This document shows positions 39,680-49,542 of a stretch of DNA of 64,000 nt, in pieces. Positions within the stretch are counted from its first letter, which is position 1; each line of letters opens with the position of its first letter. Origin of the DNA: Caldicellulosiruptor saccharolyticus DSM 8903 (GTDB lineage Bacteria > Bacillota > Thermoanaerobacteria > Caldicellulosiruptorales > Caldicellulosiruptoraceae); contig NC_009437.1 of the NCBI RefSeq assembly GCF_000016545.1, forward strand, positions 1,219,501-1,283,500. Reading direction: 5' to 3'. The notes under the pieces were generated by a model. The model was given only the letters and a program-made list of their open reading frames with translations. It did not search any database and was not told the origin of the DNA. Position numbers and translations under genes: made by a program.

Positions 39680-40772
39680 GGTACGTGGTGAAGACATATT
39701 TACCACCAAATTTATTACAGAACAGAGAATAGAAGGTGCCTACTTTTTTCATAATATCCTCAAGAAGTAATGTAGGAAATTGAAATATATGGGAGGAGAC
39801 CAGAGATTTTGAAGCTATGAATTTTTCGAATGGTGTCCTCCCGTTCATTCCTTTACCATTATGAGGTCTGAAAAAGTTCCATGTATCTTGCCATTTCTGG
39901 GCTCTTTGAATAAATTCATCTTTTGTTTTACATCTTTCAGCATGAATCATTAAAAAATACTCATCATCAGCTCTATGTGAATTTTCAATTATACCCATTA
40001 AATGCTTTGCTTTTGGTGGAATAGGATTTAGTTCTACACCCAAAAATGACAGCATCTCATTCCACTGCTTTAACTTTCTTTCGCTTCCTCCACAAAATTC
40101 TGCTCCATTGTCTAATCGGATCTTTATTATATTTCTTACATTATGAGTTCTTAACCATAATGCAACTAAGGATATGAACATAAATCCAAAAGCGGATGAA
40201 AGTTCGTAAGAATAGGCTGTAAATCTTGTTCTTGTTGCAACATCTATTATGTTCCACTCATAGCAAGGCAAATTGTATCTTTTCATATGTTCATATACCT
40301 CCTTGGGAAGACTTTCTTTGTCTAAAAGATGTTTTGTATCAAGCTGAAATTCAGAAAATGGGATAAGAGTTTCATAATCGTATAGACTTCTTTCACCTTT
40401 TTTTGTTCTTTTTGTTTTTCGAGCTACAGAGTTTCTTCTAAGAATTGACTTTATTGTGTTTTCACTTATTTTGATACCATATTTTCTGAGAAGATAAAAA
40501 GACAAACGTCTATATCTAAAACCAGTTTTTTTAGACTCTTCGACAATAAAATTTTCGAGTTCAGAAGAAAGCTTTTTGGGAGAAGATTTAGGTTTTTTTG
40601 ATTTATCTTCAAGAGGACCGTAGACAGCTCTTCTTACGGTATGTCTTGATACACCTAATATTTTAGCAGTTTTTGATACGTTTTTGTTATTTGATTCAAA
40701 GACTTTTCGAACTAATTCTCTAGCTTTTTGAGGGGATATTTTTCTTAGTTCGTGGTATGATATAATATTCAT
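39663..40772 (-). CDS. DDE transposase of IS copy 1 (IS1202-like)
   Basis: Start at 40772 (MNIISYHELRK), with GGGAGGA upstream. An N-terminal helix-turn-helix (VSKTAKILGVSRHTVRRAVYG) is followed by an rve/DDE core with Asp in FQLDTKHLLD, Asp in IRLDNGAEFCGG, and Glu in IENSHRADDEYF. The reading frame has no stop inside the element: it runs through the end at 39680 and terminates in the target DNA at 39663, adding the host-encoded residues LLINT. The sequence is otherwise the same as copy 2, and both look active. Confidence 0.88.
   Translation of the reverse strand: MNIISYHELRKISPQKARELVRKVFESNNKNVSKTAKILGVSRHTVRRAVYGPLEDKSKKPKSSPKKLSSELENFIVEESKKTGFRYRRLSFYLLRKYGIKISENTIKSILRRNSVARKTKRTKKGERSLYDYETLIPFSEFQLDTKHLLDKESLPKEVYEHMKRYNLPCYEWNIIDVATRTRFTAYSYELSSAFGFMFISLVALWLRTHNVRNIIKIRLDNGAEFCGGSERKLKQWNEMLSFLGVELNPIPPKAKHLMGIIENSHRADDEYFLMIHAERCKTKDEFIQRAQKWQDTWNFFRPHNGKGMNGRTPFEKFIASKSLVSSHIFQFPTLLLEDIMKKVGTFYSLFCNKFGGKYVFTTYLLINT
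39665..39679 (+). repeat. Target-site duplication, left copy, of IS copy 1
   Basis: AGGTGTTTATTAAAA, repeated exactly at 40938-40952 on the other side of the element. Confidence 0.85.
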
Positions 40773-40937
40773 AGTAGGCTGTCCTCCCATCCTGGTAGTT
40801 TTTCTATTTTTCTTTTGAATATTAGATTACACTTTTTAATTATATCAAACAGGAGGGAGGCAGCCTCAACTCTTTTTATGAAATTTTCTTCTTCGTACAT
40901 TCTTTCGCTGTGGTAAATATCTCTACACCTATTCGAG
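39680..40937 (-). mobile_element. IS1202-like insertion sequence, copy 1
   Basis: 1258 bases, bounded by an exact 15-base target duplication. The ends are imperfect inverted repeats: GGTACGTGGTGAAGACATAT on the left against CTCGAATAGGTGTAGAGATA on the reverse complement of the right, both running into ATATTTACCAC. An apparently identical element lies at 43970-45227 in opposite orientation. The long duplication (14-15 bases) and a transposase with a helix-turn-helix plus an rve-type DDE domain fit the IS1202/ISTde1 group. Family placement is from memory. Confidence 0.85.
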
Positions 40938-42208
40938 AGGTGTTTATTAAAACAGCTTGCTTTAATATGGATGTTGCACTTTTCTTCACCAAGTGGTTGC
41001 ATGATTTGGCAGCAGACCAGTTTGAAAATGGTGGTGTGCCTTTTGTAATTCCAAATATTTTCTTTTCCAAAACTCAATCATTCGGAGATGAACATTCTTC
41101 TTCAGCTTGGGGTGATGCCGCAACAATCTGCCCATGGACTATTTACCAGTATTATGCAGACAAAAGGCTTCTTGAGCAGCAATATCAAAGTATGAAAAAG
41201 TGGGTTGAATATATTAGAAAACAGGGAGACAATGAATATTTGTGGAATACTGGCTTTCACTTTGGCGATTGGGTTGCATTAGATACTATAGAAGGAAGCT
41301 ATATTGGTGCCACACCAAAGGATTTGATTGCTACTGCATTTTATGCATATTCAACATGGATATTGAGTCAAACAGCTAAGGTTTTGGGCTATGTTGAAGA
41401 TGTTGAGGAGTATACAAAACTATATCACAACATTGTAACAGAGTTTAGGAAAGAATTTGTAACACCAAATGGAAGACTTGCTGCACATACACAAACTGCT
41501 CACGTTTTGGCTTTAATGTTTGATTTGCTTGAAAAGAAAGACGTTGAAAAGAATGTTGAAATGCTAATTGAACTACTAAAAGAAATAGATATTACGGATG
41601 CAAGCAAGGTAGATTATGCACTGACAACTGGGTTTGTAGGCACTCCATATTTGTGTCATGTATTGACAAAGTATGGACGAAGTGATATTGCATTAAAGCT
41701 TTTGCTTCGAAAGAAATATCCATCTTGGTTATATCAAGTATTAAAAGGTGCGACAACTATATGGGAACATTGGGACGGAATAAAAGAAGATGGAACATTT
41801 TGGGATGCGAATATGAATTCGTTTAATCACTATGCTTATGGTTCAATTGGTGACTGGATGTATAGTGTAGTAGGTGGACTAAATATCTTAGAACCTGGAT
41901 TTAAGAAATTTTTAATTAAACCTTATTTTGAGTATTTTAATTACGTTAAGTTAAAATATAAATCTATGTACGGTGATATTTTTGTTAGGTGGGAAAAACA
42001 AGTTAATAGTATAAAACTTGAGTTAATTGTTCCTGCAAACACAGAGGCAATTGTGGAACTTGAAAAGATTGATACTGATACTTTTAAAATATTGAGTCAA
42101 GAAAATTCAGGCTCCGAAACAGGGATAAAAGATATTACAATAAATGAAAATATTATTAAGATATCAATTGGTTCAGGTAACTACAAATTTGAATTTAAGA
42201 AAATATGA
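40938..42208 (+). pseudogene. GH78 alpha-L-rhamnosidase, 3' part
   Basis: Continues the rhamnosidase after the insertion sequence. Codons GTG TTT ATT AAA ACA follow the duplicated target, so removing the element and one copy of the duplication restores the frame exactly. It encodes the rest of the (alpha/alpha)6 barrel (WLHDLAADQFENGGVPFVIP, then WGDAATICPWTIYQYYADK) and the C-terminal beta domain ending near LIKPYFEYFNYVK. The open frame reaches back to 40910 within the IS, so a GTG there could start a fragment. That fragment lacks the catalytic motif and would be inactive. Confidence 0.88.
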
Positions 42209-42292
42209 GGAATGTAAATGGAGCGGTTTTGAGCCGCCCTATTTTTAAAATTTACTTTATTATAATGTTGATACTGGGAGTGATTATGCCCT

Positions 42293-43063
42293 ATGCTTGC
42301 ATTAGAGAGGCAACAAAAGATATTGTCGTTGTTATTTTCCAAAAAAAGTGTAAAGGTTAGTAAACTTAGTGAAATATTTAATGTGTCACCAGAGACAGTA
42401 ATGAATGATTTAAAGAAATTTGAGAAAGAAGGCATAATAATAAAAGCATATGGTGGGGCAGTTTTGAAAGAGGGATTTGAAAAGAAATTCAATCATTTTG
42501 AGGAAGAAGTTAAGGACCAGTTTTTAACAGAAGCAGAAAGGTTGGCAAGTGCGATAGTAAGGGAAATCGAAGAAGGTAGCGTAATTGTTCTTGACAACAG
42601 TGAAGTTTCTTTAGAAATAGCAAAGAAGATAAAGGAAAAGGGAATAGGAATAACTGTTATAACGAATTATGTAAAGGTTGTAAATGAACTAATGGATGAA
42701 AAGAATGTTGAGCTAATTTGTGTAGGTGGAAAGCTTGACAGGAAAACAGGTTCATATATTGGGATGTTAGCACAGGAATTTGTAAAAGGTTTGAGAGCAG
42801 ACAAAGCAATTATTAGCTGCACAGGTTTTAGCTTAGAAAAAGGTGTAACAGAGGACGATGAGATTGTGGCAAGTACAAAAAAGACCTTGGCAAAGGTTGC
42901 AAGTGAAGTTGTATTAGCTGTTATGGAAACAAATTTCAAGAAAAACGGTACTATAAAGTGTATTGATATTGATAGCATAAGTTTTGTGTTTTCAACAGTA
43001 ACTTTACCAAAAGAAATTGAAAAGTATCTTTGGTATAAAGACATAAAGATAAAATATTGTTAA
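42293..43063 (+). CDS. DeoR-family transcriptional regulator
   Basis: 256 residues. The N-terminal winged helix-turn-helix (QQKILSLLFSKKSVKVSKLSEIFNVSPETVMNDLKKFEKEG) is followed by the DeoR sensor domain, with VIVLDNSEVSLEIAK, VITNYVKVVNEL, CVGGKLDRKTGSYIG and ISCTGFSLEKGVTEDDE, a fold shared with ribose-5-phosphate isomerase that binds sugar phosphates. The start has GGGAGTG about ten bases before it. It lies 84 bases after the rhamnosidase. In other bacteria DeoR regulators next to GH78 genes control rhamnose catabolism, so it may sense a rhamnose-derived phosphate. Confidence 0.9.
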   Translation: MLALERQQKILSLLFSKKSVKVSKLSEIFNVSPETVMNDLKKFEKEGIIIKAYGGAVLKEGFEKKFNHFEEEVKDQFLTEAERLASAIVREIEEGSVIVLDNSEVSLEIAKKIKEKGIGITVITNYVKVVNELMDEKNVELICVGGKLDRKTGSYIGMLAQEFVKGLRADKAIISCTGFSLEKGVTEDDEIVASTKKTLAKVASEVVLAVMETNFKKNGTIKCIDIDSISFVFSTVTLPKEIEKYLWYKDIKIKYC

Positions 43064-43553
43064 CATTGAGTAGATGTTCTTAGTTTTTTAATATTGTAAA
43101 AGCTTCAATATAAGCTAATGTATGTAATATGCAAAAAAATAAAATTCTGAAAAAAGCACAATTTATAATATAATATGTTTTTTGTATTTTTATTACAGAG
43201 GACATTGAAATATATTTTGAAAAAAGTAAATAAATATATCATTAGAAAATAATAAAAACGATAAATTTGATATACATTATTAAAACAATGTTGAAAGATA
43301 AGACAAAATTAACAAAAAGCATAAGGAGGAACTGGAGAGACAATGAATGAAAAGAAGTTAAAAACAACAAAAATTTAAACACATACAAGGAATACTTAGA
43401 ATTTACCGTCATAAGTAGTAATGTAGTAAAAAAATTTAGGTTCTTATTTTGTCAAATCCAGTCCTCCCACGCTTTAGATTTTTAAAACTAAAAGAAATAA
43501 AACTATGTTTTAAATACAAAATTCTGTTAATCCTTAGTTCATAAAGTATCGCT
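43064..43553 (+). other. Intergenic region with an abortive gene start
   Basis: 490 AT-rich bases. At 43323-43329 there is a strong AAGGAGG site, and at 43343 an ATG begins MNEKKLKTTKI, stopping at 43378. It looks like the first residues of an exported protein, for example a sugar-binding protein, cut off after 11 codons. Nothing recognisable follows up to the SNF2 fragment. Confidence 0.45.
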
Positions 43554-43969
43554 TTACTCCAACAACTCCAATATTTCCTCTTTTGAAAATTTTCCTATAA
43601 AAGATTGACTTGCTTCGATTAAACTATCAAATAGGTCTTTCTTTTTCTGTTGTAGAACAAGTATTTTCTCTTCTATTGAATTTTTGGTTATAATCTTAAA
43701 TGACTGAACAACATTTTTCTGGCCCAGCCTGTGTGCTCTTGCTGTTGCCTGGTTTTCAACTGCCGGGTTCCACCATGCATCAAAGTGAATAACAACGTCT
43801 GCCCCAGTAATATTGAGTCCAAATCCACCAGCTTTTAGCGAAAGCAAAAAGACATTTCTCTCTCCACTGTTGAACCTGTTCACCATTTCAACTCTGTCTT
43901 CAGCCTTTGTTGTACCGTCTAAATAAAAGTATAAAATCTTTTCCTTGTCAAGCATTTTTTTGATAATAG
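43554..43969 (-). pseudogene. SNF2/SWIM helicase, C-terminal fragment
   Basis: The last part of a SNF2 ATPase, cut off by IS copy 2. It encodes the end of the helicase C-terminal domain, with motif V/VI elements SLKAGGFGLNITGADVVIHFDAWWNP and ATARAHRLGQ containing the arginine finger. The frame agrees with the middle fragment at 45228-46633: removing the IS and one 14-base target copy joins IIYSQWTSMLSIIKK to MLDKEKILYFYLDG without a shift. The open frame extends to 43997 through IS sequence. Confidence 0.9.
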
Positions 43970-45227
43970 CTCGAATAGGTGTAGAGATATTTACCACAGC
44001 GAAAGAATGTACGAAGAAGAAAATTTCATAAAAAGAGTTGAGGCTGCCTCCCTCCTGTTTGATATAATTAAAAAGTGTAATCTAATATTCAAAAGAAAAA
44101 TAGAAAAACTACCAGGATGGGAGGACAGCCTACTATGAATATTATATCATACCACGAACTAAGAAAAATATCCCCTCAAAAAGCTAGAGAATTAGTTCGA
44201 AAAGTCTTTGAATCAAATAACAAAAACGTATCAAAAACTGCTAAAATATTAGGTGTATCAAGACATACCGTAAGAAGAGCTGTCTACGGTCCTCTTGAAG
44301 ATAAATCAAAAAAACCTAAATCTTCTCCCAAAAAGCTTTCTTCTGAACTCGAAAATTTTATTGTCGAAGAGTCTAAAAAAACTGGTTTTAGATATAGACG
44401 TTTGTCTTTTTATCTTCTCAGAAAATATGGTATCAAAATAAGTGAAAACACAATAAAGTCAATTCTTAGAAGAAACTCTGTAGCTCGAAAAACAAAAAGA
44501 ACAAAAAAAGGTGAAAGAAGTCTATACGATTATGAAACTCTTATCCCATTTTCTGAATTTCAGCTTGATACAAAACATCTTTTAGACAAAGAAAGTCTTC
44601 CCAAGGAGGTATATGAACATATGAAAAGATACAATTTGCCTTGCTATGAGTGGAACATAATAGATGTTGCAACAAGAACAAGATTTACAGCCTATTCTTA
44701 CGAACTTTCATCCGCTTTTGGATTTATGTTCATATCCTTAGTTGCATTATGGTTAAGAACTCATAATGTAAGAAATATAATAAAGATCCGATTAGACAAT
44801 GGAGCAGAATTTTGTGGAGGAAGCGAAAGAAAGTTAAAGCAGTGGAATGAGATGCTGTCATTTTTGGGTGTAGAACTAAATCCTATTCCACCAAAAGCAA
44901 AGCATTTAATGGGTATAATTGAAAATTCACATAGAGCTGATGATGAGTATTTTTTAATGATTCATGCTGAAAGATGTAAAACAAAAGATGAATTTATTCA
45001 AAGAGCCCAGAAATGGCAAGATACATGGAACTTTTTCAGACCTCATAATGGTAAAGGAATGAACGGGAGGACACCATTCGAAAAATTCATAGCTTCAAAA
45101 TCTCTGGTCTCCTCCCATATATTTCAATTTCCTACATTACTTCTTGAGGATATTATGAAAAAAGTAGGCACCTTCTATTCTCTGTTCTGTAATAAATTTG
45201 GTGGTAAATATGTCTTCACCACGTACC
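43970..45227 (+). mobile_element. IS1202-like insertion sequence, copy 2
   Basis: 1258 bases, the same length and apparently the same sequence as copy 1 but inverted relative to it. It is flanked by the 14-base direct repeat TTTTTTGATAATAG (43956-43969 and 45228-45241). It splits the SNF2 gene between its helicase motifs III and V. Confidence 0.88.
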
Positions 45228-45235
45228 TTTTTTGA
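44135..45235 (+). CDS. DDE transposase of IS copy 2 (IS1202-like)
   Basis: Same protein as in copy 1: helix-turn-helix, then DDE core. It starts at ATG 44135 with GGGAGGA upstream. An in-frame ATG at 44117 has no ribosome-binding site. The frame again leaves the element without a stop codon and ends at 45233-45235, where the target TTTTTTGA supplies TGA. The tail is therefore two residues (LF) here, against five in copy 1. Confidence 0.88.
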   Translation: MNIISYHELRKISPQKARELVRKVFESNNKNVSKTAKILGVSRHTVRRAVYGPLEDKSKKPKSSPKKLSSELENFIVEESKKTGFRYRRLSFYLLRKYGIKISENTIKSILRRNSVARKTKRTKKGERSLYDYETLIPFSEFQLDTKHLLDKESLPKEVYEHMKRYNLPCYEWNIIDVATRTRFTAYSYELSSAFGFMFISLVALWLRTHNVRNIIKIRLDNGAEFCGGSERKLKQWNEMLSFLGVELNPIPPKAKHLMGIIENSHRADDEYFLMIHAERCKTKDEFIQRAQKWQDTWNFFRPHNGKGMNGRTPFEKFIASKSLVSSHIFQFPTLLLEDIMKKVGTFYSLFCNKFGGKYVFTTYLF

Positions 45236-46633
45236 TAATAGATAGCATTGAAGTCCACTGAGAATATATAATTACTCTGTGCCCACTTTCTAAGCTGTCT
45301 TGTAAAATTTCTTTCAGTGCTTCCATCTTACCAGAGCTTCCTTTGTAATCTTCAAATACAAGCTTTGGATGACAGCAGATCTGTCTTAGTCTTGTTAATA
45401 AGGAAAATATTTTTATTTGACTTTTTTCAAACCCAGCTGAATCTATTTCTTTTTCAATCTCTTTTTTGGCTGAAACTAAAAATTGCTTGTAGATTTTTTC
45501 CTGTTCAGGGCTCATTGCAACTTGAATATTTGTTTCTATTAGTTCAGGAAGTTCATTTAATACATCTTGTTTTACTCTTCTTAAAACAAACGGTTTTATC
45601 AGTTTTTTCAATTTTTCCAATGCATTATTGTTTCCACTATAAATTGGCATCGCAAAACGCTCAACAAATTTCTCAGCTCCTCCTAAATATCCAGGAAGTA
45701 TAAAATCAAAGATCGACCACAGTTCTATGAGATTATTTTCGATTGGTGTACCTGTCAGGGCAAATTTAGCATCTGCACAGATTTCTTTTACAGCCAGCTT
45801 TATTTGTGAGTGAGGATTTTTTATGTACTGTGCTTCATCTAAGATACAAACACTAAAATCGATATCCTTATAAAGTTCTATATCTTTTCTCAAAAGTGCA
45901 TATGATGTAATTACAATATCATATTCTGGTATTTTTTCTATTGCTTTTTTGCGCTTTGCAGGTGTTGAGTCTATAATTAGAGTTTTCAAGGCTGGCGCAA
46001 ATTTATCAATTTCCTGTTTCCAGTTATAAATTAATGATGTTGGCACAACAACTAACACTGGGTTTTTAATTTTTTGCTTATTTGCAAGAATAAAGCCAAG
46101 TACCTGTAGAGTTTTTCCAAGCCCCATATCATCAGCTAAAATTCCACCAAGTTCATTTTCAAATAGAGAAGATAACCATTTTATTCCAAGTTTCTGATAA
46201 TCTCTTAACACACCTTGAAGCTCAACCGGGATTTCAATATCAATTTCACTAATATTTTCTATCTTTTCAATAATATTTTTTATACTTTCAACTCCATTTG
46301 CCTGAATTCCGCTTTCATCTAAAAGTTTTGTTACAGCCACTGCTTCTTGTAAAGAAAGCTCAGCTTTTTCTTTTATAACCTGGTCTATGTCAGATGCAGA
46401 ATCTATAAATGAAACTAATTTTTTCATATTTGGACTATCTAAAATCAAAATTGAACCATCTTTGAGTTTGTAATACTTTTTCTTTTTCTTTATTGCATCA
46501 AGAATATTTTTAAGCTCTGAACTCTCAAGCTCATCACTTTCAAGCCAGAAGTCAATTGAATGTTTAGAATATTTTAAGCAGGGGATAATTTTTACATCTT
46601 TTTTAATTTTAAGCTTTTTAAAATCTTCTGAAT
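45228..46633 (-). pseudogene. SNF2/SWIM helicase, middle fragment
   Basis: The ATPase core of the split helicase: Walker A in GGILADDMGLGKT, Walker B in CILDEAQYIKN, motif III in FALTGTPIEN, and the start of the C-terminal lobe (RQICCHPKL, then VIIYSQWTSML). The frame is open from the IS4-type element at 46634 and needs no Met of its own, though a Met occurs at 46448. Residues FKKLKIKKDVKIIPCLKYS right after the border continue VYYSED of the next fragment upstream, once the element and one 12-base target copy are removed. Confidence 0.9.
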
Positions 46634-47749
46634 CAAGTTGTTGAATAAATAATTATACCATTAATGTTACTATATAGAACTATAAATTATTCCACGTGTA
46701 TTTAAAAGAAAATTTACAGTTTTCAATTTTTTGAATATAGACCTCTATCAAATAAGTAATCATAATCCAGTCTACATGCTTCTTATATGTTCTAAAACCT
46801 CTTAACCTTACTTGTTCTAAATTGTATTCTCCTTTTAACTTACCAAATAATCTTTCTATTTTTGTCCTCTGCTTATATAACTTTTGTCCTTCTTCGCTTC
46901 TTAAAAATTCCATATTTTTTATCCTCAAAATATTTTTTACATTACTGAAATCCTTACTATTTCTCTTATTTACCGCCGCTACAAACTTCATCCCAAGTCT
47001 ATCTGACACCTCAAACCATTTCGCACAATCATAACCTGCATCTGCCAATATCACTTCAGGTCCAAATATCTTAGCTTCATACAAAAGTTCTACTACTTTA
47101 CTGTCATGGATATTTGCACATGTCAACCACCATACTATAGGTATAACCTCGCTTTCAACTGTTGCTAACACATGTAATTTATACCCATTGTAAAAACCTA
47201 AACTAACACATACTCCTACTTCTGCCTCTTTGTCACCCCTCGAGCTTCTCAAAGGTGTAGAATCTATAGCACAAACTTTTGTCTGCGGATCTATTTCTCT
47301 CACTAAAATTCTTGCTATCCCTTCTATATATTCTTCTTCAATTACTTTTGCCCATTTCGAAAAATATGTATGATCGGGGCTCTTTTCTATCCCTATAGCC
47401 TTTTTAAATTCTTCATCTTCATTTATCTTGTATTCTAATTCCCTGAAACTGTTTATCTTGTTTTTGACTTTGTAAACAAAACAAGCTATTATATGGCTTA
47501 GCTTAAATTTCTTCGGTCTTCCTCTCCTGCTACTTTTTATCTTTAATCCCAAGGCTTTTATTACTTTCTCAATTGTCATAAGTATCTTTAAAAATTTTTG
47601 TTTTTGTGTTTTAATAAAATTAGTCATTGCCATCCTCCTTAGTTACGTGTTTTTAGTCTTCTCTTGCTATAATTTTACCTTAAGGAGGATGGCTTTTTAT
47701 ATATATCTATTTATTGTCTTTTCTGTTAATCTGTTTTATTCAACAAGCT
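46634..47749 (-). mobile_element. IS4/IS5-superfamily insertion sequence
   Basis: About 1116 bases, flanked by the direct repeat AATCTTCTGAAT (46622-46633 and 47750-47761), with terminal inverted repeats around TTGTTGAATAAA (46638-46649 and 47735-47746 inverted). Removing it with one target copy deletes 1128 bases, a multiple of three, and rejoins the SNF2 frame. The last three or four bases at each end are ambiguous. Confidence 0.82.
46680..47633 (-). CDS. DDE transposase of the IS4/IS5 superfamily
   Basis: 317 residues. The N-terminal basic segment (KSSRRGRPKKFKLSHII) is followed by a DDE core with Asp in VCAIDSTPLRSS and Asp in VILADAGYDCAKW. The Glu lies in the YREK signature Y-x2-R-x3-E-x6-K within LYKQRTKIERLFGKLK. 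It looks full length. The start ATG at 47633 is preceded by AAGGAGG close by. Confidence 0.88.
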   Translation of the reverse strand: MAMTNFIKTQKQKFLKILMTIEKVIKALGLKIKSSRRGRPKKFKLSHIIACFVYKVKNKINSFRELEYKINEDEEFKKAIGIEKSPDHTYFSKWAKVIEEEYIEGIARILVREIDPQTKVCAIDSTPLRSSRGDKEAEVGVCVSLGFYNGYKLHVLATVESEVIPIVWWLTCANIHDSKVVELLYEAKIFGPEVILADAGYDCAKWFEVSDRLGMKFVAAVNKRNSKDFSNVKNILRIKNMEFLRSEEGQKLYKQRTKIERLFGKLKGEYNLEQVRLRGFRTYKKHVDWIMITYLIEVYIQKIENCKFSFKYTWNNL

Positions 47750-48902
47750 AATCTTCTGAATAATAAACGTCAGTTATCTTTTGGATTTGCGAAACACCTT
47801 CTGCTAAGAATTCCATGAATATATCGGGGTCAAGACATTCATAATAAAATTCTTGGTCAGATTTTATCTCATTAAACCCATAAGCAAACAAAATACTTTG
47901 AATTTCAAACAAACTAAAATAATCAAATAATGGAACTTTCTTGGTTTTTGAAATTGTATCAAATATTTCATTCATTCCACTGATTCTTGCAACAAACCTT
48001 TCATTCTCAAACTCTAAATATAATTTGGGTTTAATAATATAATCTTCTAAAATAAATTTTTTGAGGTCCGGGTCAATTTCTAATTCAAAGTGCTGGTTTA
48101 AAAATAGATAATATTTGTTCATGAAGTCACAAAAGTCTTCTATATTAAGAGTTAAAAATTTAATGTCTTCAACTTTAAAAGTGTTAAATACTCTATTTGC
48201 CTCAGCTGTTTTTTTGATTATTGAAGAAAATATCTTTTGCTCTGGTGTAAGCTTGTAAAGAGTACCATCTGAGACAAAATAACTTCCATCGCTATATAAA
48301 AATTTTCTGTTAGCAATGTCTATTAAATTACTGTAAAGCCTTACCTGATTATCTTCAAGTTTAAATGAAATCTTAGGTTTTACTTTAGTGCAAAGATCAA
48401 CTTTTACTTTTTGAGCATCATAATAATTTGCTACAAAGTAATCAAAAGATATAAAAATTTCTTCATTGTCAAGGATTTCAATTATTTCATTTGCAATTTT
48501 TGCAGGTAAGTAAAGAGTATTTTTTTCTGTTTCCAAATCTAAAAAGTTCAGATACTTCAAAAGTACATTCAAAAGTTTTTTGTCTTTTTCACCAAAAAAA
48601 TGATAAGTAGGATTGTACACAAAATTCTTACCAAACTGAAATGGTTGTTTTTGTTCGTATGCTTTTAGAAATTCTGGTATATTTGAAACTACATAATCTC
48701 TTTTAAAATCTGAAGTTTTTATCTTTAATTTCAAAGTTATTATGTCATTCAAAGAAGAACCAAAGTATTTTTCTAAGGATATATTAGGAGTTTTTTTAGA
48801 TGAGTTATCAAGCAAAAATTGTATATAACATTCTTCAAAATTGCTTGAAATAAACTGGTAAATGCGAGAGTTTTTTTGTTTTTTCCTTCTCAATAGCCTC
48901 AT
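47750..48902 (-). pseudogene. SNF2/SWIM helicase, N-terminal-middle fragment
   Basis: Encodes the bacterial SNF2 helicase-associated region between the SWIM finger and the ATPase core, with no catalytic motif of its own. It begins in frame at about 48870 (NSRIYQFISSNFEECY) and ends at VYYSED, where the IS4-type element is inserted; the TAG is made by the junction. The upstream SWIM part is in the next frame over: the A/T-rich run around 48868-48880 carries one extra base. The Met at 48902 (MRLLRRKK) is inside the shifted region and is not a natural start. Confidence 0.85.
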
Positions 48903-49374
48903 TTAACTTTTGTTCTAACATTTGAGACAGAGTTTCTTGCATCTTATTTAGGCTATTGAGAATATATTTACCGTCAGCAAAACTTTTTAACACAGCAATT
49001 ATGTGCCGGCAAAAATCTTCAGACTGAACAAAATCTTCAATATCTATTTCTTCTTCTGATTCAAAAGTGATATTTTCTAAACTGCATGAACATGCAGCAG
49101 TTATAATTATGTTTTCAATCTCAATATTTCCAAAGAAGTCCTGAGACATATATAAAGGCAGAGCAAAATCGATAAAAACCCAGTATTCGTTCTTGCCATC
49201 TTCTACTTTTGCAAATATTGCATTTTCTTCTTGGTCATACTGAATATTTTCTTTTTTAATTTTTCGAGCAAGGTCAATTCCCTTTTCAAAGGCTTTTCTG
49301 TTTTTTGCAAAATATGCAAGTTTTTGCTCTGAGAGAAACTGCACAATTGTTTGATAATCAAGTTCTAAAGACAT
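48835..49374 (-). pseudogene. SNF2/SWIM helicase, N-terminal SWIM zinc-finger part
   Basis: The true start of the helicase gene. About 165 residues hold a SWIM finger with the C-x-C ... C-x-H pattern in ACSCSL and FCRHIIAVL, followed by a coiled-coil (MQETLSQMLEQKLNEAIEKEKTKK). The frame is lost in a homopolymer-rich stretch, and the last eight residues (LSHLPVYF region) are out of frame. SWIM-SNF2 proteins of about 1140 residues are common in Firmicutes and are thought to be DNA-translocating ATPases of uncertain role. Reassembled from the four pieces, this one would have that length. Confidence 0.85.
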
Positions 49375-49542
49375 TGTTTTTCACATCCTTTTTGCATTTA
49401 TAGAGCTTTTCATCCACATTGATTTTATCAAAAAATGAACTTTATTCAGTAATCTAAAAATTATTAGAAATGCTCAATTCTCTTATCCAAAACAAAAAAC
49501 CTCATCCCTTAAATTTTCAAGGAAAGAAGCTTAAAGACTAGA

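Noticed and set aside
40910-40937. A GTG inside the IS end that could start the 3' rhamnosidase or SNF2 fragments (MVNISTPIR)
   Set aside because: These residues belong to the IS inverted-repeat end and appear in both copies; no ribosome-binding site precedes them.
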